Assembly: GCA_963788085.1 (NCBI GenBank)
Contig: CAWBFS010000017.1
Coordinates: 62,001-126,000 of the forward strand
Reading direction: 5' to 3'
DNA length: 64,000 nt
From: AP-15 sp963788085
GTDB lineage: Bacteria; Pseudomonadota; Alphaproteobacteria; ATCC43930; CGMCC-115725
The notes beneath the pieces were generated by a model. That model was not told the origin of the DNA and did no database searches. It was given only the letters and a program-made list of their open reading frames with translations. A program made the translations under genes and the position numbers. Below are positions 9,281-18,449 of the stretch, in pieces. How positions within the stretch are numbered: the stretch's first letter is position 1; every line of letters starts with the position of its first letter.

Positions 9281-10090
9281 ATGCCGACCGTCTACAACGC
9301 TCGCGACGCGGGCAACTACGAACGGTTGATGGGGCGTTGGAGCCGGCGTTTGGCGCCGCTCTTTATCGAGCACGCCGGCATTGCGGACGGCGAAGAGGTC
9401 CTCGAAATCGGCTGCGGCACCGGCAGCCTGACCTTCGCGCTCGCAGAGGCCTCCCGGTTCGCTCGGCTGACCGCGATCGATCAATCCGAAGTCTATCTCG
9501 CGGCGGCGCAGGCCAAGAATCGCGACCTGCGGATCCGGCTCGAGCAGGGCGACGGGTGCGCGTTGCGCTTTGCCGACGCTAGCTTCGACCGCACATTGTC
9601 GATGCTGGTGCTGCCCTCGGTATTGCCCGAGCCGGAGCAGATGGTCGCCGAAATGCGCCGGGTGACCCGCCCGGGGGGCGTCGTCGCCGCGGCTTTCTGG
9701 GACACGCCCGGCGGGACGCCGCATCAGCGCATGTTCTGGGACACCGCAGCAGCCCTCGACAACTCAGCGGGCACGGCACGCGACAACACCTTGTCGCGGC
9801 CGATTTATGCCCCGGGGGCGATGGAGCGAATGTGGGCCGAGGCCGGGCTCGCCGAGATCGACCACCGATCATTGATGATACGCATGGACTTCACCGATTT
9901 TGCCGATTACTGGGCGCCGTTCGCCAGCGGCGAAGGCGGGCTCGGGGCCTATGTCGCGACGCTCGACGATGCCCGGCGCGGCCGGCTCGAGCATCATCTC
10001 CGCGCGGCCTATCTCACCGGCCGCCCCGACGGAGAACGCTCCTTCGTCGCGGTCGCCGTCTCCTGCCGCGGTCTTGTCCCGAAGACCTAA
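9281..10090 (+). CDS. Class I SAM-dependent methyltransferase
   Basis: A 269-residue UbiE/Methyltransf_11-type methyltransferase. Motif I 'EEVLEIGCGTGSLTF' begins near residue 43; the acidic post-motif is 'LTAIDQSEVYL'; motif III is 'VTRPGGVVAAAFWD'. ATG 9281 lies 10 bp after the LLM gene stop, so the two are probably co-transcribed. The target (small molecule or quinone-like) is unknown. Confidence 0.83.
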   Translation: MPTVYNARDAGNYERLMGRWSRRLAPLFIEHAGIADGEEVLEIGCGTGSLTFALAEASRFARLTAIDQSEVYLAAAQAKNRDLRIRLEQGDGCALRFADASFDRTLSMLVLPSVLPEPEQMVAEMRRVTRPGGVVAAAFWDTPGGTPHQRMFWDTAAALDNSAGTARDNTLSRPIYAPGAMERMWAEAGLAEIDHRSLMIRMDFTDFADYWAPFASGEGGLGAYVATLDDARRGRLEHHLRAAYLTGRPDGERSFVAVAVSCRGLVPKT

Positions 10091-10412
10091 ACTAAACCAC
10101 GACGCCCGCAGAGCTTACATTTAATGCCCAACAGGCAATTCTCTGCTGGCGCGGCGCATGCGGCCGACCCAAATGGGAACAACGAGGCCGCTAAGCCGTT
10201 TTACGGCGCGGCGCCATTGCTCCTTGCGGCGAGATGAGGCAAGCTGACGCACCCCTGACGAGGGTCTGCAGAACGGCATGGCGGACCGGGCGAAAGCGAA
10301 GATGACGGTCACACGCAACATAGGTATAAGGCGCCCGCCGATGAGCGGGGGCGAGTGACCGCGCAAGACGACAAAGGGATCGGGTGGCGCCCCGGTCGCC
10401 AGGAGGAGCCTA
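10091..10412. other. Intergenic region, no gene recognised
   Basis: This 322-bp gap separates the methyltransferase from the oxidoreductase operon. A possible 102-codon frame on the minus strand has no recognisable protein character. I see no RNA motif or clear terminator; AGGAGG at 10401-10406 is the ribosome binding site of the next gene. Confidence 0.5.
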
Positions 10413-12201
10413 GTGCAGCCTACCGACATCAGTAACCCGGATTATTTTCACAAAGTCGTCGACTGTCAGTGGGCGTGCCCGGCGCACACGCCGGTGCCGG
10501 AATACATTCGGCTGATCGCCGATCGGCGCTATACCGACGCGTACATGGTCAATTGGGAATCGAACGTGTTCCCGGGCATCCTCGGCCGCACCTGCGACCG
10601 GCCGTGCGAGCCGGCCTGCCGGCGCGGCCGGGTCGAGAACGAGCCGGTCGCGATCTGCCGGCTGAAGCGCGTCGCGGCCGACAACAAGGGCGACATCCGC
10701 CCCTTCCTGCCCGCCATCCCGCGCGAAAAAAACGCCAAACGCATAGCGCTCGTCGGTGCCGGGCCGGCCTCTTTGACGGTAGCGCGCGATCTGATCCCGC
10801 TCGGCTACCACTGCGTGATGTTCGACGGCGACGTGAAGGGCGGCGGCATGATGCGGACGCAGATTCCGCGTTTCCGGCTGCCGGAGTCGATCACCGACGA
10901 AGAGGTCGATCTGATCCTCGACATGGGGGTCGAGACCCGTTTCGGAAAATTTGTTCCGAGCCTGAAGGAGCTGCTCGCCGAGGGTTGGGACGCCGTATTC
11001 GTCGGTTGCGGAGCGCCGCGCGGGCGCGATCTCGACATCCCCGGCCGCCAACAAGCGGCGGCCAACATCCATATCGGCATCGACTGGCTCTCCAGCGTCT
11101 CGTTCGGCCATATCGACAAGATCGGCCGCCGCGTCGTCGTGCTCGGTGGCGGCAACACGGCGATGGATTGCTGCCGCTCGTCGCGCCGGCTCGGCGGCGA
11201 GGAGGTCACGGTCGTCGTGCGCAGCGGCTTCGATGAGATGAAGGCTTCGCGCTTGGGAGAAAGAGGACGCGATGCACGAGGGCATCCCGATCCTCAACTG
11301 GCTGGTGCCGAAGGAATTCACCCATGAATGGGGCCAGCTGACCGGGGTGCTGTTCGAGAAGGTCAAGGCCGAATACGACGCGCGGGGCCGCCGCAATCTC
11401 GTCCCGACCGGCGAGCCCGACGTGCACATCCCGTGTGACGACGTCTTGATCGCGGTCGGTCAGGAGAACGCCTTCCCATGGATCGAGCGCGACATCGGGA
11501 TCGAGTTCGACCGCTGGGGAATGCCCAAGGTCAACCCCAAGACGATGCAGTCGACCTTGCCCAATGTCTTCTTCGGCGGCGACGCGGCCTTTGGGCCGAA
11601 GAACATCATCTGGGCCGTGGCGCACGGCCACGACGCCGCGATCTCGATAGACAAATTGTGCCACGGCGAGGATGTCGACGACCGGCCGCCGCCCGGCGTC
11701 ACGCTCGTCAGCCAGAAGATGGGCATTCACGAGTGGAGCTACGATAACGACATCTCGAACGACCTGCGCTATAAGGTGCCGCTCAGGGACACCGCGGTCG
11801 CGCTGAAAGATATCAGGGTCGAGGTCGAGCTCGGCTATGACGAGAAGCTCGCATTTCTCGAAGCCGAACGGTGTCTCAATTGCGACGTGCAGACCGTTTT
11901 TACCGGCCAGCTGTGCATCGAATGCGACGCCTGTGTCGATATCTGCCCGATGGATTGCATCACCTTCACCGAAAACGGCACCGAAGAAGACTTGCGCGGC
12001 CGGCTGATGGCCCCGGCCCTCAACCGCGAGCAGGACCTCTATATCGACAATTCGCTGAAGACCGGGCGCGTCATGGTCAAGGACGAGGATGTCTGCCTGC
12101 ATTGCGGCTTGTGCGCCGAGCGCTGCCCGACCGGAGCTTGGGACATGCGCAAATTCCTTCTCGACATAACCCGGGCCGGGCCGGCATGCCGCAGCCGATA
12201 A
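10413..12201 (+). CDS. GltD-like NAD(P)H oxidoreductase fused to 2[4Fe-4S] ferredoxin (frameshifted)
   Basis: A 595-residue protein that should pass electrons between NAD(P)H and the ferredoxin-dependent enzyme encoded next. The N terminus is a glutamate-synthase-small-subunit-type Fe-S domain (Cys in 'DCQWACPAHTPVPEYIRLI' and 'GRTCDRPCEPACRRG'). Next come an FAD site 'RIALVGAGPASLTVARDL', an NAD(P) site 'RVVVLGGGNTAMDC', and a C-terminal double-cluster ferredoxin, 'CIECDACVDICP' and 'CLHCGLCAERCP'. GTG 10413 has a perfect AGGAGG upstream. A +1 insertion near 11250-11254 (CGCGCTTGGG) shifts the frame at 'MKAS/WEKEDAMHEG'; removing one T restores the protein. First gene of a three-gene operon. 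Confidence 0.8.
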
Positions 12202-12215
12202 CCCCGCGCCAGTGC

Positions 12216-12339
12216 TGTCATTCCGGGACGGACCAAAGGGCCGGGCCCGGAATCCATGCACACCGGCGGTACTTGGATTTCGCAGGTCGGTGTCCATGGA
12301 TTCCGGGCTCGCGAGCGTTGCCCACCCCCCGGAATGACC
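12216..12339. repeat. REP-like inverted repeat pair (family B)
   Basis: Contains TGTCATTCCGGG at 12216, CCCGGAATCCATG, CATGGATTCCGGGC and CCCCGGAATGACC near 12339, i.e. two nested inverted pairs that could fold into a long cruciform. It fills the gap between the flavoprotein and alpha-subunit genes, which is unusual because these genes should be co-transcribed. Confidence 0.75.
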
Positions 12340-12372
12340 ATTGTCCGGCCTATTTTCACGAGCTCTAAGCCG

Positions 12373-14235
12373 ATGGCAACAAAGTCGAAACCCGGAATTG
12401 CCGCCATCCAAAGCGTCAACGACTTCGTTGTCAAATTCGCCAATGTGAACGGGTCGGGCTCGGCGAGCGCCAACTCCCTGTTCGCCAAGTCGATCCTGCG
12501 GATGGGCATTCCGGCGAGCTCGCGGAACATCTTTCCGTCGAATATTCAGGGTCTGCCGACCTGGTACGAGGTGCGGATCAGCGAGAGCGGCCATCTCGGC
12601 CGCCGCGGCGGCGTCGACCTGATGGTCGCGATGAACCCGGAGACCTGGGACGAGGATGTCGCCGAGATCGAGCCCGGCGGATACCTTTTCTACGACTCGA
12701 CAAAGCCTCTACCTCCATCGAAGTTTCGCGACGACATCAACGTCATCGGGGCACCGCTGACGGCGATCTGCAATCGCGAATACACCGACGCCCGGCAGCG
12801 GCAGCTGTTCAAGAACATCATCTATCTCGGTGTGCTGTCGGCCTTGTTGGACATCGATGCGGACGCGTTGGAAAAGCTGATCGGCGAGCAGTTCCGCGGC
12901 AGGGACACGTTGATCAAACCCAACCTGCACGCACTGCATCTCGGCCGCGACTGGGCCCTCGCCGAACTCGACTGCCCGATCGGGCTGCGCCTGAAGCAGT
13001 CGGACAAGGTCGGCGACCGGATCTTCATTACCGGCAACGACGCTGCTGCATTGGGTTGCGTCTATGGCGGGGCGACGGTTGCCGCCTGGTACCCGATCAC
13101 CCCGTCATCTTCGCTGGCGGAAGCGTTCTCCGGGCATTGTCACCGGCTGCGCCGCGAGCCCGAGAGCAAGAAAAAGCGCTTTGCGATCATCCAGGCAGAG
13201 GACGAGCTCGCCGCGATCGGCATCGTCATCGGCGCCGCCTGGAACGGCGCGCGGGCCTTCACGGCAACCTCGGGCCCCGGCATCTCGCTGATGCAGGAAT
13301 TCATCGGGCTCGCCTATTTCGCCGAGATCCCGGCGGTCATCTTCGACATCCAGCGCGGCAGCCCTTCGACCGGCATGCCGACGCGCACCCAGCAGGCCGA
13401 TATCCTGTCCTGCGCCTATGCCTCGCACGGCGACACGAAACACGTCCTCCTCTTCCCCGAGGATCCCCGCGAGGCCTTCACTTTTGCCGCCGACGCACTC
13501 GATTTGGCCGACCGGCTGCAGACTCCGATTTTTGTCATGCTCGATCTCGACATCGGTATGAACGATTGGCTGGTCGAGCCGCTCACCTGGGACGAGTGCC
13601 GGCGTTACGATCGCGGCAAGGTCATGACCGCCGAGATGCTCGAAGCCGGGGTCGAATTCGGCCGCTACCTCGATGTCGACGGCGACGGCATCCCTTATCG
13701 CACCTATCCGGGGACGCATCCGACGCGCGGCGCCTTTTTCACCCGCGGCACCAGCAAGGACCGCTACGCGCGCTATTCCGAGGAGGGGCCCGACTACGTC
13801 GACAACATGCAGCGGCTATTACACAAATTCGAAATCGCCAAACGGCTGGTGCCGCACCCGGTCAAGCGCGAGGCGGGAGAGCAGACCCGGTTTGGGGCGC
13901 TGTATTTCGGCTCTACCGGAGCAGCGATGACCGAAGCGCTAGAAGCGCTCGAACAGCGCGGCATCCATCTCGACACGATGCGCATCCGCGCCTTCCCGTT
14001 CCACGACGACATTCTCGATTTCATCGCCGCACATGACCGCATCTTTGTCGTCGAGCAGAACCGCGACGCGCAGCTGCGCACGTTATTGATCAGTGAAGGG
14101 GACATCGATCCGGCACGGCTCGTGCCGATCCTCCACTACGACGGCACGCCGGTCACCGCCCGCTTTATCGTCAAGGCGATCGCCGACATGCTCTCCGTCG
14201 TCACCCTCGCCCCGCTAAAAAAGGCGCTGCCGTGA
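12373..14235 (+). CDS. 2-oxoacid:acceptor oxidoreductase, gamma-alpha fusion subunit
   Basis: A 620-residue subunit of a 2-oxoacid:ferredoxin oxidoreductase (2-oxoglutarate or pyruvate type), which oxidatively decarboxylates a 2-oxoacid to acyl-CoA and reduces ferredoxin. The N-terminal ~190 residues form the gamma domain ('GSGSASANSLFAKSILRMGI'), and the remainder is the alpha/pyrimidine-binding domain ('LGCVYGGATVAAWYPITPSS', 'FTATSGPGISLMQEFIGLAY'). Start ATG 12373 (MATKSKPG); the upstream open frame runs through the repeat 12216-12339 and is not protein-like. The beta subunit follows at 14355. Which 2-oxoacid is used is not decidable by eye. Confidence 0.87.
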   Translation: MATKSKPGIAAIQSVNDFVVKFANVNGSGSASANSLFAKSILRMGIPASSRNIFPSNIQGLPTWYEVRISESGHLGRRGGVDLMVAMNPETWDEDVAEIEPGGYLFYDSTKPLPPSKFRDDINVIGAPLTAICNREYTDARQRQLFKNIIYLGVLSALLDIDADALEKLIGEQFRGRDTLIKPNLHALHLGRDWALAELDCPIGLRLKQSDKVGDRIFITGNDAAALGCVYGGATVAAWYPITPSSSLAEAFSGHCHRLRREPESKKKRFAIIQAEDELAAIGIVIGAAWNGARAFTATSGPGISLMQEFIGLAYFAEIPAVIFDIQRGSPSTGMPTRTQQADILSCAYASHGDTKHVLLFPEDPREAFTFAADALDLADRLQTPIFVMLDLDIGMNDWLVEPLTWDECRRYDRGKVMTAEMLEAGVEFGRYLDVDGDGIPYRTYPGTHPTRGAFFTRGTSKDRYARYSEEGPDYVDNMQRLLHKFEIAKRLVPHPVKREAGEQTRFGALYFGSTGAAMTEALEALEQRGIHLDTMRIRAFPFHDDILDFIAAHDRIFVVEQNRDAQLRTLLISEGDIDPARLVPILHYDGTPVTARFIVKAIADMLSVVTLAPLKKALP

Positions 14236-14247
14236 CCGGAGCGGCGG

Positions 14248-14315
14248 GATTGCTTCGTCGCTCTGCTCCTCGCAATGACATCACCTGTCATTGCGAGCGA
14301 AGCGAAGCAATCTCG
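14248..14315. repeat. Inverted REP-like repeat (family A copy 2)
   Basis: Arms 14248-14280 and 14286-14315 carry the same GATTGCTTCG...CGCAATGACA sequence as 4785-4861, inverted around a 5-nt spacer. It sits between the alpha and beta subunit genes and would form a hairpin in their shared mRNA. Confidence 0.85.
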
Positions 14316-14354
14316 TCGCGCTGCTCGATGGCGAGTATTTAGCGTGAGATCCAA

Positions 14355-15413
14355 ATGACTTACATCTCCAAGCCCCGCCTGCATCACCCCAAGCTGCCGA
14401 TCAACACGCTCGGATATACGCGGCGCGATTACGAGGGAGCGGTGTCGACGTTGTGCGCCGGTTGCGGGCACGATTCGATCAGCGCCGCGATCATCCAAGC
14501 GTGCTTCGAGCTCGATTTGCCGCCGCACCGCATCGCCAAGCTCTCCGGCATCGGGTGCTCGTCGAAGACGCCGACCTATTTCCTCGGTAAATCGCACGGC
14601 TTCAACAGCGTGCATGGGCGCATGCCGTCGGTTTTGACCGGCGCCAATCTCGCCAATCGCGATCTGATTTATCTCGGCGTCTCGGGCGACGGCGACTCGG
14701 CCTCGATCGGGCTCGGCCAGTTCGCGCATTGCATCCGGCGCGCCGTCAACATGGTCTATATCGTCGAGAACAACGGCGTCTACGGCCTGACCAAGGGCCA
14801 GTTCTCGGCGACCGCCGACAAGGGCTCGAAGGCAAGGCGCGGCGCCGTCAACACCGACTCGCCGATCGACCTGGTCGCCCTCGCCCTGCAGCTCGGCGCC
14901 TCGTTCGTCGCGCGCAGCTTCTCCGGCGACAAGGCGCAGCTGGTGCCGCTTGATCAAGGCGGCGATCGAGCACAAGGGCGCCGCCTTCATCGACGTGATC
15001 TCGCCCTGCGTCGCGTTCAACAACAACCCGGAATCGACCAAGAGCTTCGACTACGTCCGCGCCCATAACGAGGCGGTCAACCGGCTCGACGTGATTGTCG
15101 GCCGCGACGAGATCGTCGCCGATTACGCGCCGGGCACCGTCGAGACCGTGGTCCAGCACGACGGCTCGATCCTGCGTCTGCGGAAACTCGCCGTCGACTA
15201 CGATCCCTGCGACCGGATTTCGGCCTTGACCTATCTTGCAGCAGCGCCACGCAGCCGGCGAGGTGGTCACCGGCCTCCTCTTTGTCGAACCCGATTCCGG
15301 CGACATGCACGAGTTTCTCGACACGGTCGAGACGCCGCTCAACATCGCTCGGCGAAACCGAGCTCTGCCCCGGCCCCGACGCCCTCGCCCGCTACAACGC
15401 CGCGCATCGCTGA
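14355..15413 (+). CDS. 2-oxoacid:acceptor oxidoreductase beta subunit (three frameshifts)
   Basis: The thiamine-diphosphate-binding beta subunit partner of the gene at 12373. 'CAGCGHDSISAAII' and 'GIGCSSKTPTYF' supply Fe-S cysteines, and 'GVSGDGDSASIGLGQFAH' with 'YIVENNGVYGLTKGQ' form the TPP/Mg site. The frame is broken by three +1 insertions: TT at 14950/14951 (CCGCTTGATC), TT at 15236/15237 and about 15347. After removing three bases the product is 351 residues and ends at TGA 15411-15413 with 'LCPGPDALARYNAAHR'. Each break is flanked by family-typical sequence in the next frame. ATG 14355. Probably functional in the living cell. Confidence 0.78.
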
Positions 15414-15554
15414 CCGACCGATCTTCGGAGCCCCGCAAGCGCCGGAGATATTTTAGGAGCAGCTTGGGGCTTAAGCCGCATCAGGTGAGCGTTATCGACA
15501 ATGGGAGAGAGAATTACGATCTAATTCCCCTGAGCCGTGCCAAGAGATTGCAAA

Positions 15555-15866
15555 ATGTGGATGCAGATCAAAGCGACCGTCGTAAGTGCGGCGTTCCTTG
15601 CCGGCGCGGCTGGGATCGCTTGTGCGCAAGGCAGCAGCACTCAGGATCCCGGGAGTTTGACACCGGGGAATCTGACATTTCAAGACCTCGGCCCGGCCGG
15701 CCCCGTACCGGGCCCGACCGAACGCAGCCTAACGACCCGATTGCCCGGAGCCTATGGGGCGAGCGGCACGGCCGGCACCGTCAATGGCCCCGGCACGAGG
15801 TGGACCGGTTTCGGCGCCGGCAACACTTCCGGGTTGGGAGGCAACACCGCCGGAAGCAGACGATAG
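15555..15866 (+). CDS. Small secreted Gly/Thr/Pro-rich protein
   Basis: A 103-residue protein that I do not recognise. Residues 1-25 look like a Sec signal peptide (hydrophobic stretch 'VVSAAFLAGAAGIACAQG', cleavage probably after CAQ or ACA). The mature part is low-complexity, rich in Gly, Thr, Pro and Asn, with no Cys after the signal region. ATG 15555 directly precedes the signal; an in-frame GTG at 15537 adds six residues. It is convergent with the monooxygenase-like gene at 15907. Confidence 0.55.
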   Translation: MWMQIKATVVSAAFLAGAAGIACAQGSSTQDPGSLTPGNLTFQDLGPAGPVPGPTERSLTTRLPGAYGASGTAGTVNGPGTRWTGFGAGNTSGLGGNTAGSRR

Positions 15867-15868
15867 CC

Positions 15869-15894
15869 GTCAGACCCGCCTCTCTCGGTCTGGC
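15869..15894. terminator. Possible bidirectional terminator hairpin
   Basis: Between two convergent genes, GTCAGACC (15869-15876) can pair with GGTCTGGC (15887-15894) around a 10-nt loop, with one mismatch. There is no T-run on either side, so it is only a weak candidate. Confidence 0.3.
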
Positions 15895-15906
15895 CCCGAT
15901 CGTCAA

Positions 15907-16191
15907 TCAGCCGTGCAGCGCGTCGCCTTGCGGTTGACGAGCCAAGGCTGGTAGGTCTCGCGCGGACTTGGCCATCATCGGCGCCTTCGAATGTACGTCG
16001 AGCGCCGCTTGGTCGCGCCAAGCCTCGACCAGCAAGATGCGGTTGTGGTCCTCCTGCGGTAACAGCACGTCGAATTGCTGGCAGCCGTCCTCGGTGCGTG
16101 AGCGCTGTGCGTGCCCTTTTATCAGTTCGATGAACTGATTGCGGTGCTCGGGTCTCACCTCGAACTCGACGACGATCATGATGCGGCTCAT
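15907..16191 (-). CDS. Antibiotic biosynthesis monooxygenase-like (ABM fold) protein
   Basis: A 94-residue dimeric ferredoxin-like-barrel protein of the ABM/YgiN group. Typical features are 'IMIVVEFEVRPEHRNQFIEL' at the N terminus and 'LLVEAWRDQAALDVHSKAP' near residue 60. Some relatives are cofactor-free quinol monooxygenases or heme-degrading enzymes; which applies here is unclear. ATG 16191 is chosen over ATG 16197 because GGAGG sits 8 nt upstream of the former but only 2 nt from the latter. Divergent from the CoA transferase at 16283. Confidence 0.78.
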   Translation of the reverse strand: MSRIMIVVEFEVRPEHRNQFIELIKGHAQRSRTEDGCQQFDVLLPQEDHNRILLVEAWRDQAALDVHSKAPMMAKSARDLPALARQPQGDALHG

Positions 16192-16282
16192 CGGCATTCC
16201 CTCCAGGACCAATTCCGCGGCATCATCGGCGATCGGCTGTTGCTTAGGCAAGCACTGGCCGCAGATTGGGGAGGTCTCGACC

Positions 16283-17696
16283 ATGGCACACGACGCGTTG
16301 CGGACGATTTTGCCCGTCGCCGGCTGGCCCGAAGAGCGGGCGCGCGCGGTCGAGATCACCGGGGGCGCCGATCCGGTATTGCCGACACCGTTCCGCATCG
16401 GGGCAGCGGGCGCCGCCGCGCTCGCCGCGACGGGCCTCGCCGCTGCCGATCTCTGGGAATTGCGCACCGGACGCCGACAGGAGGTCGGGGTCGATCTGCG
16501 CCAAGCGGTCGCCTCGCTGCGCAGCGGCCATTACATGCAGATGGACGGCGCTTCGGTGTCGACCGAGCGCAACAAGGTGATGGGCGTCTATCCGGCGAAG
16601 AATGGTCGCTGGAGCTATATCCACGCCAATTTCCCGAACCACCGCGAGGCCGCACTCAAGGTCCTCGGCGTGCGCGGAAGACCGCGACGCGGTGCGCCGC
16701 GCCGTCGCCAACTGGGATGCGCTCGAGCTCGAAGAAGCGATCATCGAGGCCAAAGGCGCCGGCGGCATGGTGCGCAGCATGGCCGAATGGGCGCAGCATC
16801 CGCAGGCCGCGGCGATCGCCTCGCTGCCGCTGATGGAAATCATCAAGATCGGCGACAGCCCGCGGGAAAGGCTGCCCGAAAGCGACCGCCCGCTGTCGGG
16901 CATCCGCGTGCTCGACCTGACCCGGGTCCTCGCGGGACCGACCGCTGCCCGCACGCTCGCCGAGCACGGCGCCGATGTGCTGAAGATCACCGCGCCGCAC
17001 CTGCCGAACATCGGCTACCAGGAATACGACACCGGCCACGGCAAACTATCGGCCCATCTCGACCTACGTTATCCGCGGGATCTCGAAATTTTGCGCGGAC
17101 TCGTCCGCGACGCCGATGTGTTCTCGCAAGGCTATCGCCCCGGCACGCTCGGGAATCGCGGCCTGTCGCCGGAGGAACTGATGCAGCTCCGCCCCGGGCT
17201 CGTTTACATCTCGATGTGCGCGTTCAGCCATGTCGGGCCGTGGGCTTCGCGCCGCGGTTTCGACACCGTCGTGCAGACCGTCAGCGGGATCACGACCCGC
17301 CAGAGCGAGCTCTTCCCCGGCGCCGAGCCCGGCCCGCAATTCTACCCGGTCTCGGCGATCGATTACCTGACCGGCTATCTGATGGCGTTCGGCGCAATGG
17401 TGGCACTGGCGCGCCGCGCTCGCGAAGGCGGCAGCTGGCTCGTGCGCATCTCATTGGCGCAGACCGGCCGCTGGCTGGTCGACCGCGGCGAGGTGCCCGA
17501 GACCGCACTTAAAGATGTGCCGAAAGAGATCCCGCAAGGCGACATCGACCGCTGGTCCATCCAAAGCGACACCCCGGTCGGGCGGCTGCGCCATCTCGGC
17601 CCCACAGTGCGCCTATCCGAGACCCCTCCCTACTGGGCCCGCCCCTCCGTCCCACTCGGCTTTAACGAGCCCGTGTGGCCCGCCCGCACCGCTTGA
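16283..17696 (+). CDS. CaiB/BaiF family CoA transferase (frameshifted)
   Basis: A 470-residue class III CoA transferase that moves CoA between carboxylic acids. The N-terminal half has 'FRIGAAGAAALAATGLAAAD', then the family hallmark 'IRVLDLTRVLAGPTAARTLA' and 'DVFSQGYRPGTLGNRGLSPE', which contains the expected catalytic Asp. One +1 insertion (extra G at 16676/16677, GTGCGCGGAAGAC) splits the frame near residue 132; removing it joins 'VLGVR' to 'EDRDAVRRAVANWDALELEE'. ATG 16283 has GGGGAGG upstream. Converges on the GT2 gene (stops 15 bp apart). Acyl substrate unknown. Confidence 0.8.
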
Positions 17697-17710
17697 GACC
17701 CTGCGTCGCG

Positions 17711-18449
17711 TCAGCGAGGTTCGCGGACGATGCGGGCGAAGGTCGCGAGGATCCGAAATCCGGCTTTGACGGTGCCGCGGAAGGTCCCCGCGACCTTGGA
17801 TTTTCCGGCGAGGCGGCGGCCGTGCGGCACCGGGAGCTCGAGGATGCGCAGGCCGGCGCGGGCCGCCCGCATCTGCATTTCGAGGTTCCACCCATAGGTC
17901 ATCTCGCGCATGCCGAGCCGTCTCAGCGCATCGGCGCGGATCGCCCGGAAAGCGCACATATCGGTAAAGCGCACGCCGTAAACGAGGCCGATCGCAGCGC
18001 CAATCGCGCGGCCGGCGAGCGCCTGATGGGCTCCCAGGCTGCCTTTCCCGCGCATCCCCCGGGTCCGGGAGCCGATCACGAAATCCTGTTCGTCGTGGAG
18101 GATCGGCTGCACCAGGTTCGGGATCGCCTCGGGCCGGTCGCCACCGTCGCCATCGAGGAAAACGAGGATTTCCGCCCCATCTTCGATCGCCGCCGCGGCC
18201 CCTTTGGCACAGGCCCGGCCATAACCGCGCTCTCGCTCGACGAGCACCGTTGCTCCGGCATCGCGCGCCTCTGCAATGGTGTCGATCGCGGCTGCCGCCG
18301 TCGACGACGATGACTTGGTCGACCCAACCGCGCGGCATCGCCGCGAGCACCGGGCCGATCGCCCCCTCCTCGTCGAGCACCGGGATGATCGCGGCGATGC
18401 GCGCGGCGCGGCTCTTTACAGGCTCCAGCGGACGCCGCAAGAGGCACAC
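17711..18449 (-). CDS. Glycosyltransferase family 2 (frameshifted)
   Basis: A 245-residue GT-A type GT2 enzyme resembling dolichyl-phosphate mannosyl/glucosyltransferases: 'AAIIPVLDEEGAIGPVL' (N terminus), 'IVVDGGSRD', and the nucleotide/metal motif 'FLDGDGGDRPEAI'. One +1 insertion (extra G at 18284 on the plus strand, GTCGATCG) shifts the frame just after 'GGSRD'; removing it reads on through 'TIAEARDAGATVLVERERGY'. The likely start is GTG 18449, overlapping the end of the radical SAM gene by about 34 bp, which implies translational coupling. It lacks C-terminal membrane helices. Probably acts on the cytoplasmic face on a lipid carrier. Confidence 0.75.
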
